Of a stretch of DNA of 64,000 bases, positions 1 to 64,000 are shown piece by piece (the stretch's first letter is position 1; each line of letters opens with the position of its first letter). The notes under the pieces were generated by a model, which was not told where the DNA came from, ran no database searches, and saw nothing but the letters and a program-made list of their open reading frames with translations. The stretch spans positions 127,715 to 191,714 of the forward strand of contig VXAA01006443.1 in NCBI GenBank assembly GCA_013399115.1. The letters run 5' to 3'. The DNA is from Anseranas semipalmata (Eukaryota; Chordata; Aves; Anseriformes; Anseranatidae). The position numbers and the translations under genes were made by a program.

Positions 1-235
1 TCCCCTGCGCCACCTGGGGGGAGGAGGTAGAAGAGGGTAGAAGAGGGAGGGCGGGGGAAGGTGTTTGTAGTTTGCTTGTAGTTTCTCATTGCTCTAGTCT
101 ATAGGCAATAAATTATATTAATCTCCCTAGGTTGAGTCTGTTTTGCCCATGACAGTAACGGGTGAGCAATCTCCCTGTCTTTATCTGAACCCTTGAGCCC
201 TTTTTCATCATGTTTTCTCCCCCAGTTCCCTTTCT
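1..235 (-). mobile_element. ERVL-type LTR fragment, cut by the window edge
   Basis: Read on the minus strand this matches, with scattered differences, the element at 13753-13965. Shared blocks include the A/G-rich AAACA-GATG-AAAGGGCT part, the GACAGGGAGAT and CACC blocks, GGCAAAAC-GACTCA, and AATATAATTTATTGCC followed by CTAGAGCA. The minus-strand reading begins in degenerate sequence near 235, and the rest of the copy runs off position 1. It is a non-coding LTR relic; no gag, pol or env is present. Confidence 0.7.
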
Positions 236-892
236 TTAATTTTGATTATTTGCCATATACAAGGTAAAAAATAAATGTAAAATAAAACAATGAGTGCAAA
301 GTAAAATAAATAAGGACACGTCCTTAGCTTGCTACTTTAAAAATCACGATTCCTTTAGCTATATTGGAACATCAACAATTTGCTGCTGTTTTCCTGCAGA
401 TCTATATCTAGACTCAGTGTTCAGCAGAGCAGAGGTTATTTTCTCTGAAATTGTTTTTGATTAGTCTGCTTTTCATCTGTGTGCTAATTCTGAAAGTATT
501 CCTGAGGATCTTCAGTCCTGGTTTTCAGTGATCATGCAGCCTGGACAGAAAGCTAAGCTTTTATCCTGTGTTCCTTAGAACACACCATTGTCAGTAGATT
601 TATCTCCAGATCCTTAAACAGCTTGAAATAGATACTGCTTTTTAAAAAAGTAAACCTGTACAATATCTCTTCCACTCCTGAATGTGTTCTGAAAATTAGA
701 GCCACACAACACCTGGGAGATGAGTACTGGGTTGGGAACATCTTTTCCACAGTTGTAGAAAGGTGAGGGAAATATTTTTCTGGCATGCCAAGGTTAGGCA
801 ATTGTTGAATCTAATGATTTTAAGTTACTGAAATGGCTCATGGGCTACAGATGTATAGCCCGATTTGCATTGAAAAAAAAATTAGATATGTA

Positions 893-942
893 GATACATA
901 GGACAGTAGAATCTAGTTATCTACATAGCTGTCCTATGTATC
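893..942. repeat. Perfect 14-bp inverted repeat
   Basis: GATACATAGGACAG at 893-906 pairs exactly with CTGTCCTATGTATC at 929-942 across a 22-nt loop. No transposon ends were recognised around it. Confidence 0.85.
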
Positions 943-3900
943 CACAGACTGAATAAAGTATTGAAGTATATGCAGAAGTTTAAAGTTAGTTTCTAAGGCT
1001 GAGCCAGGTGAGTAAACTGCTGTGCAACTCAGGACAGTGGAGGATATTTATTATGATTCTCTCATTAGTGCCAGCTCATTTTTCACTGCAAACCACATTG
1101 CGGTGTTAACATTTTAGTTCAAATCTTCCTAGCGGCAAAGAAACCGAATGAATATTGCCACTGTTGAGAATGAAACATGCCAACAGCAGATACTGCAATG
1201 ATGAGCCTAATATAAATAATTACATAGATAGCAGCTTTAACTGCAAGTAATTAGATTCACATTAATGATATGTTGCTTACAATTTCTTTTCAGTTTGGAA
1301 TTAGTTAATGATTTTCTAGATTTGTATATTTCCAATTAGTCACTTTTAATTGTGAGATATATACAAATTAGTGTTTTATAAATGTTATTTTTTTTAGCAG
1401 GCATAGTTAATTTATAATTAAGAAAAAAATATAGTTTACTTTATGTAAAGAAACTAGATTGAGCTCAGGAGTACAGTTTTGCAGATCACCACAGTCATAA
1501 CAATTTATAGACTGTCATCCAGAGCACAATTTTCATAGTGTATCTGAGTCCAAATAGACAAGAACTAACTAATGCATAATGTGAGTTAGTAAACAATGTG
1601 ATATTCTTATGGCCTTTGAGGTATGTTCCCATCTTATTTATGGTTCTCATCCAAAATAATTTTGCTGATTTCAGGATATTTTGTTGGATTTTTATTAATG
1701 TACTGAAAATATAAAACAGAGTCATCAAGACCCCTGGTTAACCTTACCCCTAATTTAACCTCCAGCATAAATGGGAGACATCTTCACTGCTCTCAGTGAA
1801 TACTGCATACTATAAAATAATTTGAAGTCAGGAAGAACTTTTTTCTATGTATTGTTTTCTATGAACAATAGGGAATCATGACAGAAAAAAAAATAATCAC
1901 CCATTTAATAAAGTGCTCAAGCATTTGCTTAAGTACTGAATTTAGTACAGGATCATTTACATGCATAAGCACTTTTTATGATTGAGATCATAAGGCTAAA
2001 CTGATCAGATCTATAAAAGCCTGAAGATAGTTTAACACAGAAGATCAGATTCATAACAACACATTCAAGCATTATTGAATTTAAGAATAGATTTAAAATT
2101 TTATTGCAGAACAAAGTCAGGTAAAAACCTACTAGCAAACATATCATGAATATGACAGCTATAAGGAATGAAAGTGGATTAAAAATGCTCACAAATGTTC
2201 TATAAATGCAATCTTTCCTGCAATAAGTGACCATGGGAAAGGCAAATGTATTAACAGTAAGTAGTTGTAATTTGCTAAAAAATTGTGTGGGGTTAATTTC
2301 CACTGTATCAGAACAAAACCATGAAAATTAAAACTGGACTATGCAACTACAGAAGTGCATCCCTTAGTGGAACTGACTGCAGCTTAAGTCATTTTCACTG
2401 CTTAAATACCTCCTAGGTATTATAAGAAAAAGTGTCAGAAGTTACAGAAGAAAAATAAAGCGATCTAATATAATAATTCCTTTCTTTTTTCCAGAGCAAA
2501 TGCAAGCTAAGAATATAAAAGAATTCATTTTTTAAAAGATTTGCCAAAACATAGGACCAAAGATAAAAAAAAAAAAAGGAAAATCGAAAATATTTTTACT
2601 TCCTTTAAAAGTAAATTCACTACTATGTTATTTCAATGCTTATAATTAATTATCTCAAGACAACTTTCATATTCCTTTTGAAGTAGCATAAGTGAAAGTA
2701 ATTTTTTGAGTAACACCTTTATAGAACACATCATAAAAATGCAATCTTTTTCATCCGTTTTAAAAATACATGCCTTCAGGGGATTTATGATGTAATTCTG
2801 AATACAAACAAGCCCCAAAAAATCAGTAGGTTATTATTTTTACTGTGCCGAAATCCATTATTGTTGTTTTATGTGCAGATTATGACCAATGTATGGAATA
2901 CATCTTTTCTGGCAGCATGAGTTTAACAACACTATCAGTATAAAATAATATCAGGAATATTGTATTGTATGGAGCTATTCAATTGCGATTATCTGACATG
3001 AAGTCGACGTGAAGATTAAAGATTGCTAAGCTAGTAAGGGTCAATGTTAGACAGCAGAGTTTGAGCTCTTCTTCCTTGTAACTGTTTTGCTAGTGATGAG
3101 ATGATAAACTAATATTATGTATTCAGTTTATCTGAACATATTACCAGTTCATCTTTGGACAAAATACTATTGATATTCATGATGCAGGTATTTTAGAAAC
3201 AGAGCATGTTTCAGCAAAGTTCTCCCACTGTAAAACCGCATCCTGGTAGCACAGAATACACAAACAGCCTCCTATGCCCAGTGGATTAAAAGTAGCTAAA
3301 TGATGCTAAAATCCATGTATTCACTTACAGTGTGTCATATCTTCCTGCAGCTGTAACATTTGACTTCTGAGGTCAGAGAGTAATGCTCGCAACTTCTCAA
3401 AAGGCAAGCTAAAACCTACCTGTGAACTTTTGCACTTGATCTGCTCTGCTTCAGCCCCACTCAACAGGAAAACTCCTACCATCTATTTCAGAGGTGGTGA
3501 CCACTAAATAAAATAAATAAATTTGTCTTTCTTTGTCTCTAACAATTATAATATTAACTATTTTCTTTACTTGTCTGCCACAAATTGACCGAGAAAAAGA
3601 TTAAATGCACACAGTGAAATTCTAGAGATTTTTCTCTTTTCCCTGCACATCAAACAAAAATTGCAGGAATACATCACATTGCTCCCTCGGGAGACAGTGG
3701 TGGTGTGAAGAACATAGTGTTAGCATAACCAGCTTCTTAGAATTCAGCCTTCACAAAGAGTTCTGATGTTTCTGCTGGTAACATTCAGTTGCAGTGATTT
3801 TGGTGGGAAGAAAGGGGAGCTTAAATGTCTCCAATTAATTTGTGTAAATGATCACAGAAAGTTTTTTTTCTGGTATTTTTTCCAGCAAGCAAAAATGGAA

Positions 3901-4601
3901 TACTTCTTCCTTTGTCAGGTGTCTGAATAGGTTAAACTTTTAAATTTAAAAATGTTTTGTTTTGTCTTGTTTTCAGTTGTACCCTGGAAAATTTAACCTA
4001 GTCATTTCTTTGATTTACTTCTCTATCAAGTTAAGCTAAGCTACAAAATCAGAGTGATAATAACCTATACCAGTAAAAAAAATTATTGTTTCTTACTCTG
4101 CTGAGGGTTCAGACTTTACTATGGATAATAGCTTTGTGTGAAATGAGTTCCTTGTTGACTGTACATAATCTTTGAACATTTTTTTTATCCATTCAGTATA
4201 CAAATAGAGGAAGATCTTGAGGGCTGTCAAGAATATTTTTTAACCTTTTCCTGATACAGACTGAAAGATAAGTTTCCCTAATACTTTGCTATTAACCCTT
4301 CTATATGGATATGGCAAAAGCAATAACGGGATTGAAACAAATGCTGGATTTGAGCTTTAGAAGCAAAATACTGCAACAGCATCAATGCAGTTAGTATGAT
4401 GTGATAAAGTGTTTTTAATAGTGTTCTCTACTTAGGAGCTGTGCTTTTGTACAAGATATTTTACTTTTTTTAAAGACTTTAATATTCAAAATTAGCTACC
4501 TTCCCAACAGTGCGTACATACATCTCGGAGGCAATATAAGTGATCGCTGAAAGAAGGTAATCAATAAATATTCCTTTCTGGGCTTCACTTTTTTCTTGTA
4601 G

Positions 4602-58271
<53,670 letters not shown>

Positions 58272-58423
58272 TACTGCTTATAACTTTTCGCCTGAAGATT
58301 TGTTCTAAAATCTGAAAGTATGTTATGATACTGCAGCATTTGCGATATCACTCTCTACAGAATAACTCTTTTATTAGAATAATTATGTTCAGAATGTAAC
58401 ATTACATTAAAAATGGAATCCAT

Positions 58424-58466
58424 AAATATATATATATAAATATATATAAATCCATATACATATATA
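58424..58466 (+). repeat. TA-rich simple repeat in the 3' UTR
   Basis: Alternating TATATA and TATAAA segments about 155 nt after the stop codon. Confidence 0.85.
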
Positions 58467-58556
58467 GTCTTTCATGTTTCTGTTAATGCAGAAATGGATA
58501 GGTAACTATAACTATGAATTCATTTTACATTTGAACTGTTCAAATTCCAGTATGTT

Positions 58557-58562
58557 AATAAA
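58557..58562 (+). promoter_or_regulatory. Polyadenylation signal AATAAA
   Basis: A canonical AATAAA 286 nt after the stop codon. A weaker ATTAAA at 58406-58411 could give a shorter 3' end. No other AATAAA was noticed between the stop and this one. Confidence 0.7.
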
Positions 58563-58754
58563 ATGTTCGATCAAATACAGATTTCTGAGGTCTGAGAATC
58601 ACAATTTTATGTCTATTATTTGAGAAAAGGTGACAAATATTTCTGTAATTTTACATTAGAAAGGGATTTTAAATGGCTGTTTTAGTCTTCAAAGGGGCAG
58701 AAGCAAAAGAAAAGTCTTTATATAATTAAAAGCATATCAGGCTAAATGAAAGAT

Positions 58755-58870
58755 GATCATAAATCATGGATTTGAATATCAGCTCTGTATCTGATTCAGC
58801 AATGTGACATACCGATATGTATACTTATTTTTAAAAAGTATATTTATTATTAACCTTGAAAGCAAGCCAT
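58755..58870 (+). mobile_element. Possible MIR-like SINE remnant
   Basis: GGATTTGAATATCAGCTCTG followed by TATCTGATTCAGCAATGTGACAT resembles the tRNA-derived and core part of MIR elements. Only one block is convincing. Confidence 0.3.
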
Positions 58871-59683
58871 ATCTGACCAAATTCCCTTCTGGTCAGCTCT
58901 GCAGTGGTTACCACAGTGCTACTTATGTATTTAGCTTAGTATTTACAGAGGGTAGAAACTAGCATGTTCAGGAAACTATTTCTGCTGAATAGGTTGGCCT
59001 TCCACACAGCTGCAACTTATGTCCTCCCAAGCCTACACTGGGGGGAATTCTGGATTGTCTCCTGATTTTGAATATCATCCTCTGTGGTATAAGGCATAGC
59101 TTGTAACAAAGTTTACACTTTAAATAACCTGACAATATGTCATCTTCCATAATGCCCACTTGAATTATCTTGCGGTCGTTTTCAGCTTGAAGGTTTAAGT
59201 GTTCCTGCTGTGCTTATGTTTTCCTCCCTTACTGTATTTTCACAGCCTACTTAATTTTAAACCCATTGGTAAATTTCAAAGATATGAAACTCCTTCAAGT
59301 TTCTTAAAATAAACATCTGGATAGCAGATAGTATCTCTGTTAATTCAGGGAAATCTGAAATGCTTGACATTTATTAGACTTTCAAGTCTCCACACAGAAA
59401 AGCACATGGAAGCCTGGCTTCATTCCATCATGCATGGGACTGCTTAGTTTTGGATGGTGGTTTTTTTTTCTGTTGTTGTTGTTTTGTTTTTCTTTCACTT
59501 TTTTTTTTTTTTTCTTAACAACACAACAGTAGCCCTTAGCTCTGCATCTGGGACCACAGAACTACTTTTCAACCTATATTTCTTATTAACTGGCATATTG
59601 TTTCATGGGTAGCAGAAGTAACAAGACATGATTCCCATTTATATTTATCCATCATCCTCTCCAGACCTTTCTGGCAATATGCT

Positions 59684-60050
59684 CAGAATCATAGAAACAT
59701 AGAATATCCTGAATTGGAAGGGACCCACAAGGATCATCCTGGCTCCACACAGGACTACCTAAAAATTAAACCATATGCCTGAGAGTGTTGTCCAAACACT
59801 TGAACTCCAGCAGGCTTGGTGCCATGACCACTTCCCTGGGGAGCCCATTCCAGTGCCTGACCATAGTCTCAGGGAAGAACATTTCCCTGATATCCAGCCT
59901 GAACCTAGCCTGATGCAGCTTCATTCCATTCTCGTGGGTCCTATCACTGGTAAAGGGCCTCTGATGCATTGTAAAACAGTATTTCAGTTACCCTCTCTTC
60001 TGTAATCCCCTGTAGTATCCTCAGTTCCTCCCCAAGCTCTATAGCTTACC
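59684..60050 (-). mobile_element. CR1 LINE, 5'-truncated, with ORF2 C-terminal remnant
   Basis: The plus strand starts AGAATCATAGAAACATAGAA and GAATTGGAAGGGACCCACAA. The minus-strand frame at 59766-59969 keeps [20 protein letters not shown] and [13 protein letters not shown], homologous to the CR1 copy at 35423-35841. A small frame defect near the C-terminal LLEFKCLD is consistent with decay. Confidence 0.85.
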
Positions 60051-62282
60051 CAAAAACTTTGTCTCTTGCGCTTGTTTCCCTGATGTGTCCCAACTACAGA
60101 TCAAAAAAGGAAGCAATAGTCGCTATGCCTGGCCCAGAGCTACACATGTGCTATATGTTTGCTGGTTGGCCAGTTGGCAGCACACTGCAACTTCTCTCCC
60201 TCTGGGCCCTGAAGCATGGACTGCTGTTTCCCACCTCACTGCTGATTCTAATTAAGCTGGTCAGAGCTTCACACCTTTCAGCCACACATCTGCCTTACTG
60301 CCGAGTTTAGTTGGAAGTGGCCAAAAGTTATTCATGGAGGCTTTAATAAGGAACCACAGCAACAAGATGACAAATGCAGTTTTCCTTCTGAAACATGATT
60401 AATAAGACAGAAATATGGAATTTGTTTACTATACTTGTTAATATGATACACAGAGAAAAGGCTTGATACAGCAAAGTGCCAAGTGCCTACAGCTCCTGAA
60501 CTCTCTGGTATTTTGATTAAATCTGTGTGAGATGATTGCTCTCCACATTATAAACAAGCATTGAACATTCCTACAAGATCAAGCCCATGTAGTCAAATTC
60601 TCATTTATTCTGTAATACACTGACACTGGCTTCGGAATTTCATTAAATACTGAAATGCTGGTTATGATATAGTCCTTAAATCTCCAAGCATGCTTTCCAC
60701 TATGTCTTTCTGTAAAAAAAAATAAAATAAAATACAATAATAACAAGGAAAAATTTGATAGTCACATTCTCCCTTATGAAACAAAATATATTTATTTTAC
60801 TATTAATGGTACTCATATTTTAATATCCTAAGTAGAAACATGTGATAAAAGAATTATTGTAAATGAACTCAAAGAATATCATATTTCTCATCAGCTGTTT
60901 CCTGAGAGAGTTGTCACTATTCTGTATTATCTCTGAAGCAAGCTAGGCCTTTTACCAAAATCATTTTCTATTGTTATGTTTATAGAATATTTTTAAAAAA
61001 TTGTTAACATTCAGACTTTTCATCTTCCTGAACTTCAATTATTTTTCACTACTCTTATTTCACCAAGAACAAAAGATTCACATATACACTGTATGGTAAT
61101 GGTCTCATGCCTAACAGCTGACTAACAACAGCCAAAAAATGAAATGGTTAAGTGACAGATAAAAATTATATTTTTTATTTCATTTTTGGAAACTTGGCAG
61201 TACTTTGAACCAAAGCAGTAGAATTCATATTTTTGTTCAGCCTTGCTACAATTTCACTTTCAAGATCTAAAGAAAATGTCAGTGAGAAAGAATTTGCTAA
61301 ATATTTATATGTAGATTTCTTACTTTGCCTAGTCAATAATAGCCCTTCACAAAATACCCTCTCTAAGCTCATGGAATGTCATAAATTCCATTAAAATAAA
61401 TATTAAAAAAAATATATTTCCAACAAAGGCTTGTTTTCTGGGAGTAAATTTGAAGATGGTTACTCTTCTTAGCCAGATGATGAATATTGTACTTAGTCTA
61501 GTTTAAACTTGTTTGTACATTAATGATCCAAGGTAATAGCAGAAATAAATTGCAAGACAAAACTTTTAACAAAGCCTAATACCACCTGCAGTGTGGCTGA
61601 TACGCTCTTTTCAGAGTTTTATCATCTCTCAAAATCTCAGTAATAAAGAATGTAGTCCCTTGACTTTGGCTAATTTGTTTTTCAAAACAAAGCATAGTTA
61701 TGGTACATATCAACAACCAAGTTTCATACACAGACAGCCAGATCCTGATCTTGATGGTCTAGTATACTTGCAGAGTAACTTCTGTCCAACACAAAAGTAA
61801 TGCTTCTGTCTTAGCTGCCACATACTGCAGGGACCTAGGAAATCTGCTTAGAAAGGGTTATCACATTTGCAGCCTGTTCCAGTACATGCCTTGACATCTG
61901 CCATTGACCATTACTCTGTGCTTCTGGAACATGTACAGAAGGGGAGAAGGATCTTATCTCCTCTTTACTTTAAAAAGCTTTAAGTGCAAACAGGTGGCTG
62001 TGTACCCTCCTCCTTGCCAGTACTGGGGGGCTCAGAGCTTGCTCAGAGCTTCCCATTGGGCTCATTGGTTGCAATGTTTTAGCTGTACCAGTGTTTTGTA
62101 CTGCCATCCCATTTCTCCATACATTCCTGTGTCTGCTGGCCATTACAATTGCAATTGAGGTCCCCACTGCTGCAGTCTAGGTATTTGCAGATGGTGGCCT
62201 TCTTTCCATGCCGTTTCACTAGCAACAGCTTGATCAGCATGAAGGTGATAAAATTGATCAGTCACCTGATCTGATTTTGAAG

Positions 62283-62371
62283 TTATCCTTGCTTTGAGCT
62301 GGAGGATGGGTTAGAGGACATCCAGAGGTCCTTCCCAAACTAAATGTTTTTGGAATTCTATGATTCCATGG
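62283..62371 (+). mobile_element. Short CR1 3' end remnant
   Basis: GACATCCAGAGGTCCTTCCC followed by ATTCTATGATTCCATGG resembles the sense CR1 3' end (GACCTCCAGAGGTCCCTTCC... ATTCTGTGATTCTGTG). Short and diverged. Confidence 0.6.
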
Positions 62372-64000
62372 TTTGGTGGGACCCAGTTCCTCCTTGACAA
62401 CACTGTCTTCACTCAGCTCTGTTCCCCAGTTTATACTATGCAGGCATACATTTGCTGAGATCATTCTTTAGCCAAAGGTATCCTTAGTTTCCCCTTAGAG
62501 CTCCCTTATTATTTGCTTAGCTGTGGCAGAAGTCCCAGGCACAGCTTTTTTCATGACCTGTTTGTGGATCTGATGCAGCTGGAGACAAGCTATTGGGTTA
62601 CTTAGAGCATTGATCTAATCTGCTGCATTTTATTTAGACTTGCTGCCATATATGCAACACCAGAGTCATATAATAAGTGTCCTGAGTTTAGCCACCAAGT
62701 TCAAAGATAGCAAGGGTTCAATTAATCTTGTCCTCAAGTAGATGCCTACAAATAGACTACCATAAATGGAATTCTAACAGATCCTAATTTCTTCTGTTGA
62801 CTTTAAAGACTGTCTAGATATGATGCCTGCAATGTAGATGTCTAGATTTAATAATATTAATTTCATTCATATTGTCTTATTTAACTGATTTCAAATTTTA
62901 TTATGAATGCATTTATGGAGATTCCCAGTTGATAATCCTTACAAGTGTATGTAGAAATGCTCTCATACACAAACATTCCCACTGTTTGTACAAATCAGAC
63001 AAAAAGAGCTTAGTTTGTACATATAATATGTAGTAATGCATCTGCCAAAACCTGACATCTGTTCCTCATTTTCAGTTTATGTGGGGGAGGAGATGGAGAA
63101 GTAGGGGGGAGAATTCATATATAAATTAACAAAAATGGAAGTTCATAAACACATATGTAGAAAAATCCACCGAGGGATGTATTCCTTCATGTAGGTTATA
63201 GCATGTGAGAAGTCAGGCACTTGTGATAATTAAATATATGTAGGATGCTTCTCTAATAAGTTCCTAAAAGCAGTCATTTAATTTCCAAGAAACTAGTCAG
63301 TTACTGACTTGTGAATAAGAAATTGTTCTTCATTCTGTGAGGGTAAAGAAGTAAAAAAAAATGCATCAAAAGAAGGAAAGACAGTACTAAGAGTATGCAT
63401 AGTAAAGTCATTCCAAACTGGTTCTACACTGTCACCACTTCCTCACCTGTAGCTCTTATATTGTTGCCCCTTTGAGCAGAAGGTTGCCACCCTTATTCAG
63501 AAGGGTGGCTGTACTGTGCATGTTCCTGCAGCAGCCAACCACACATCTTCAAAATTGCTAAGCAAGTTAATGTTCATCTTTCAATTTTAATTCACCATCT
63601 GCAGCTATAATCATTCTTAAAGGAAATATTCTATGCTTAAAAAAAAATAGGTATGCTTTTCTATTGGTTAGTCAATATGTGACAACTAAGCTGTGGTAAA
63701 CTATACAGTATATTGGACAAAGTGGGTTTGTGTTTTACTTTGATGAGGATATTCAAGGTGAATCTTAAAGACGTGGGGAAAGGAATAGACCAAAACAGTA
63801 CCTTAATTGCACAGGAACTTATGGTATATTTACTGTTCTATTATAAAACACCACTTTTTTGTCCTTAATATGGCCAAAGAGCAACATAGACTAGAAGAGG
63901 AGATCCTAGAAGATCCTAGATGAGGACTGAAGGACATAACACTTAGGCTGAGTGTTCAAGAGATGAGAATGGGATGTAGTAGATAAACTAGAGTAGCTAG

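Larger units (their letters stand above)
1..4601 (+). other. MALRD1: Partial upstream intron of the MALRD1-like gene
   Basis: No coding exon is recognisable. It opens with a minus-strand LTR piece (1-235). It also holds a perfect hairpin at 893-942, short poly-A runs such as the one near 2568, and otherwise plain AT-rich sequence. It ends in the pyrimidine tract and AG at 4600-4601. The preceding exon lies outside the window, and it must end in phase 1. Confidence 0.75.
58272..58585 (+). other. MALRD1: 3' UTR of the MALRD1-like gene
   Basis: This runs from the TAA to just past the AATAAA at 58557. It is AT-rich and includes a (TA)n-like tract at 58424-58466. The cleavage point is estimated 15-25 nt after the hexamer, with a TCTGAGGTCTGAG-type G/U segment beyond it. 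The end is inferred, not seen. Confidence 0.65.
58586..64000. other. Intergenic sequence downstream of the gene
   Basis: No supported gene. It contains a possible MIR-like fossil near 58755-58870, a minus-strand CR1 copy (59684-60050), a plus-strand CR1 3' end (62283-62371), a poly-T region near 59461-59515, and otherwise AT-rich unique-looking sequence. In human the next gene in this direction after MALRD1 is PLXDC2; nothing of it is visible here. Confidence 0.6.

Overview
This window is vertebrate nuclear DNA and almost certainly comes from a bird. It is AT-rich and intron-dominated. It carries several CR1 LINE 3' ends with the avian ATTCTATGATTCTATGA-type terminus, avian ERVL-type solo LTRs, older L2/L3/MIR-like fossils, many A-rich microsatellites and one 58-base N gap. 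There is no bacterial, plasmid or phage content, no operon and no CRISPR array. The species cannot be fixed from what is visible.

One protein-coding gene is supported: the 3' end of a large plus-strand gene, read as eight coding exons between 4602 and 58271. Spliced together they give 893 coding bases and about 296 residues. In order these hold two LDL-receptor class A (LDLa) modules in one exon, a third LDLa module, one EGF-like domain split over two exons, a single transmembrane helix, and an 89-residue cytoplasmic tail with two FxNPxY internalisation motifs. The reading frame is unbroken across every junction and each junction has GT-AG signals. LDLa-LDLa-LDLa-EGF-TM-tail best matches the C-terminus of MALRD1 (MAM and LDL receptor class A domain containing 1, also called DIET1), a membrane protein of intestinal epithelium linked in mammals to FGF15/19 output and bile acid balance. 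The MAM domains that would prove this lie upstream of the window, so the name is an inference from domain order.

Layout. 1-4601: intron, opening with part of a minus-strand ERVL-type LTR. 4602-12078: three exons (LDLa x2, LDLa, first EGF half). 12079-45829: one 33.75-kb intron with LTR, CR1 and L2 fossils, microsatellites and the assembly gap. 45830-46096: second EGF half and the TM exon, separated by a 93-base intron that is open in frame. 46097-58271: three cytoplasmic-tail exons, with repeats in the introns. 58272 to about 58585: 3' UTR with AATAAA at 58557. The rest, to 64000, is intergenic with two more CR1 pieces and no supported gene.

No wholly new system was found. The points most worth a second look are the 93-base, frame-preserving, stop-free intron beside the transmembrane exon, the paired FxNPxY motifs in separate exons, a lysine buried in the transmembrane helix, a tandem splice donor after the first tail exon, and two perfect hairpins in non-coding DNA.
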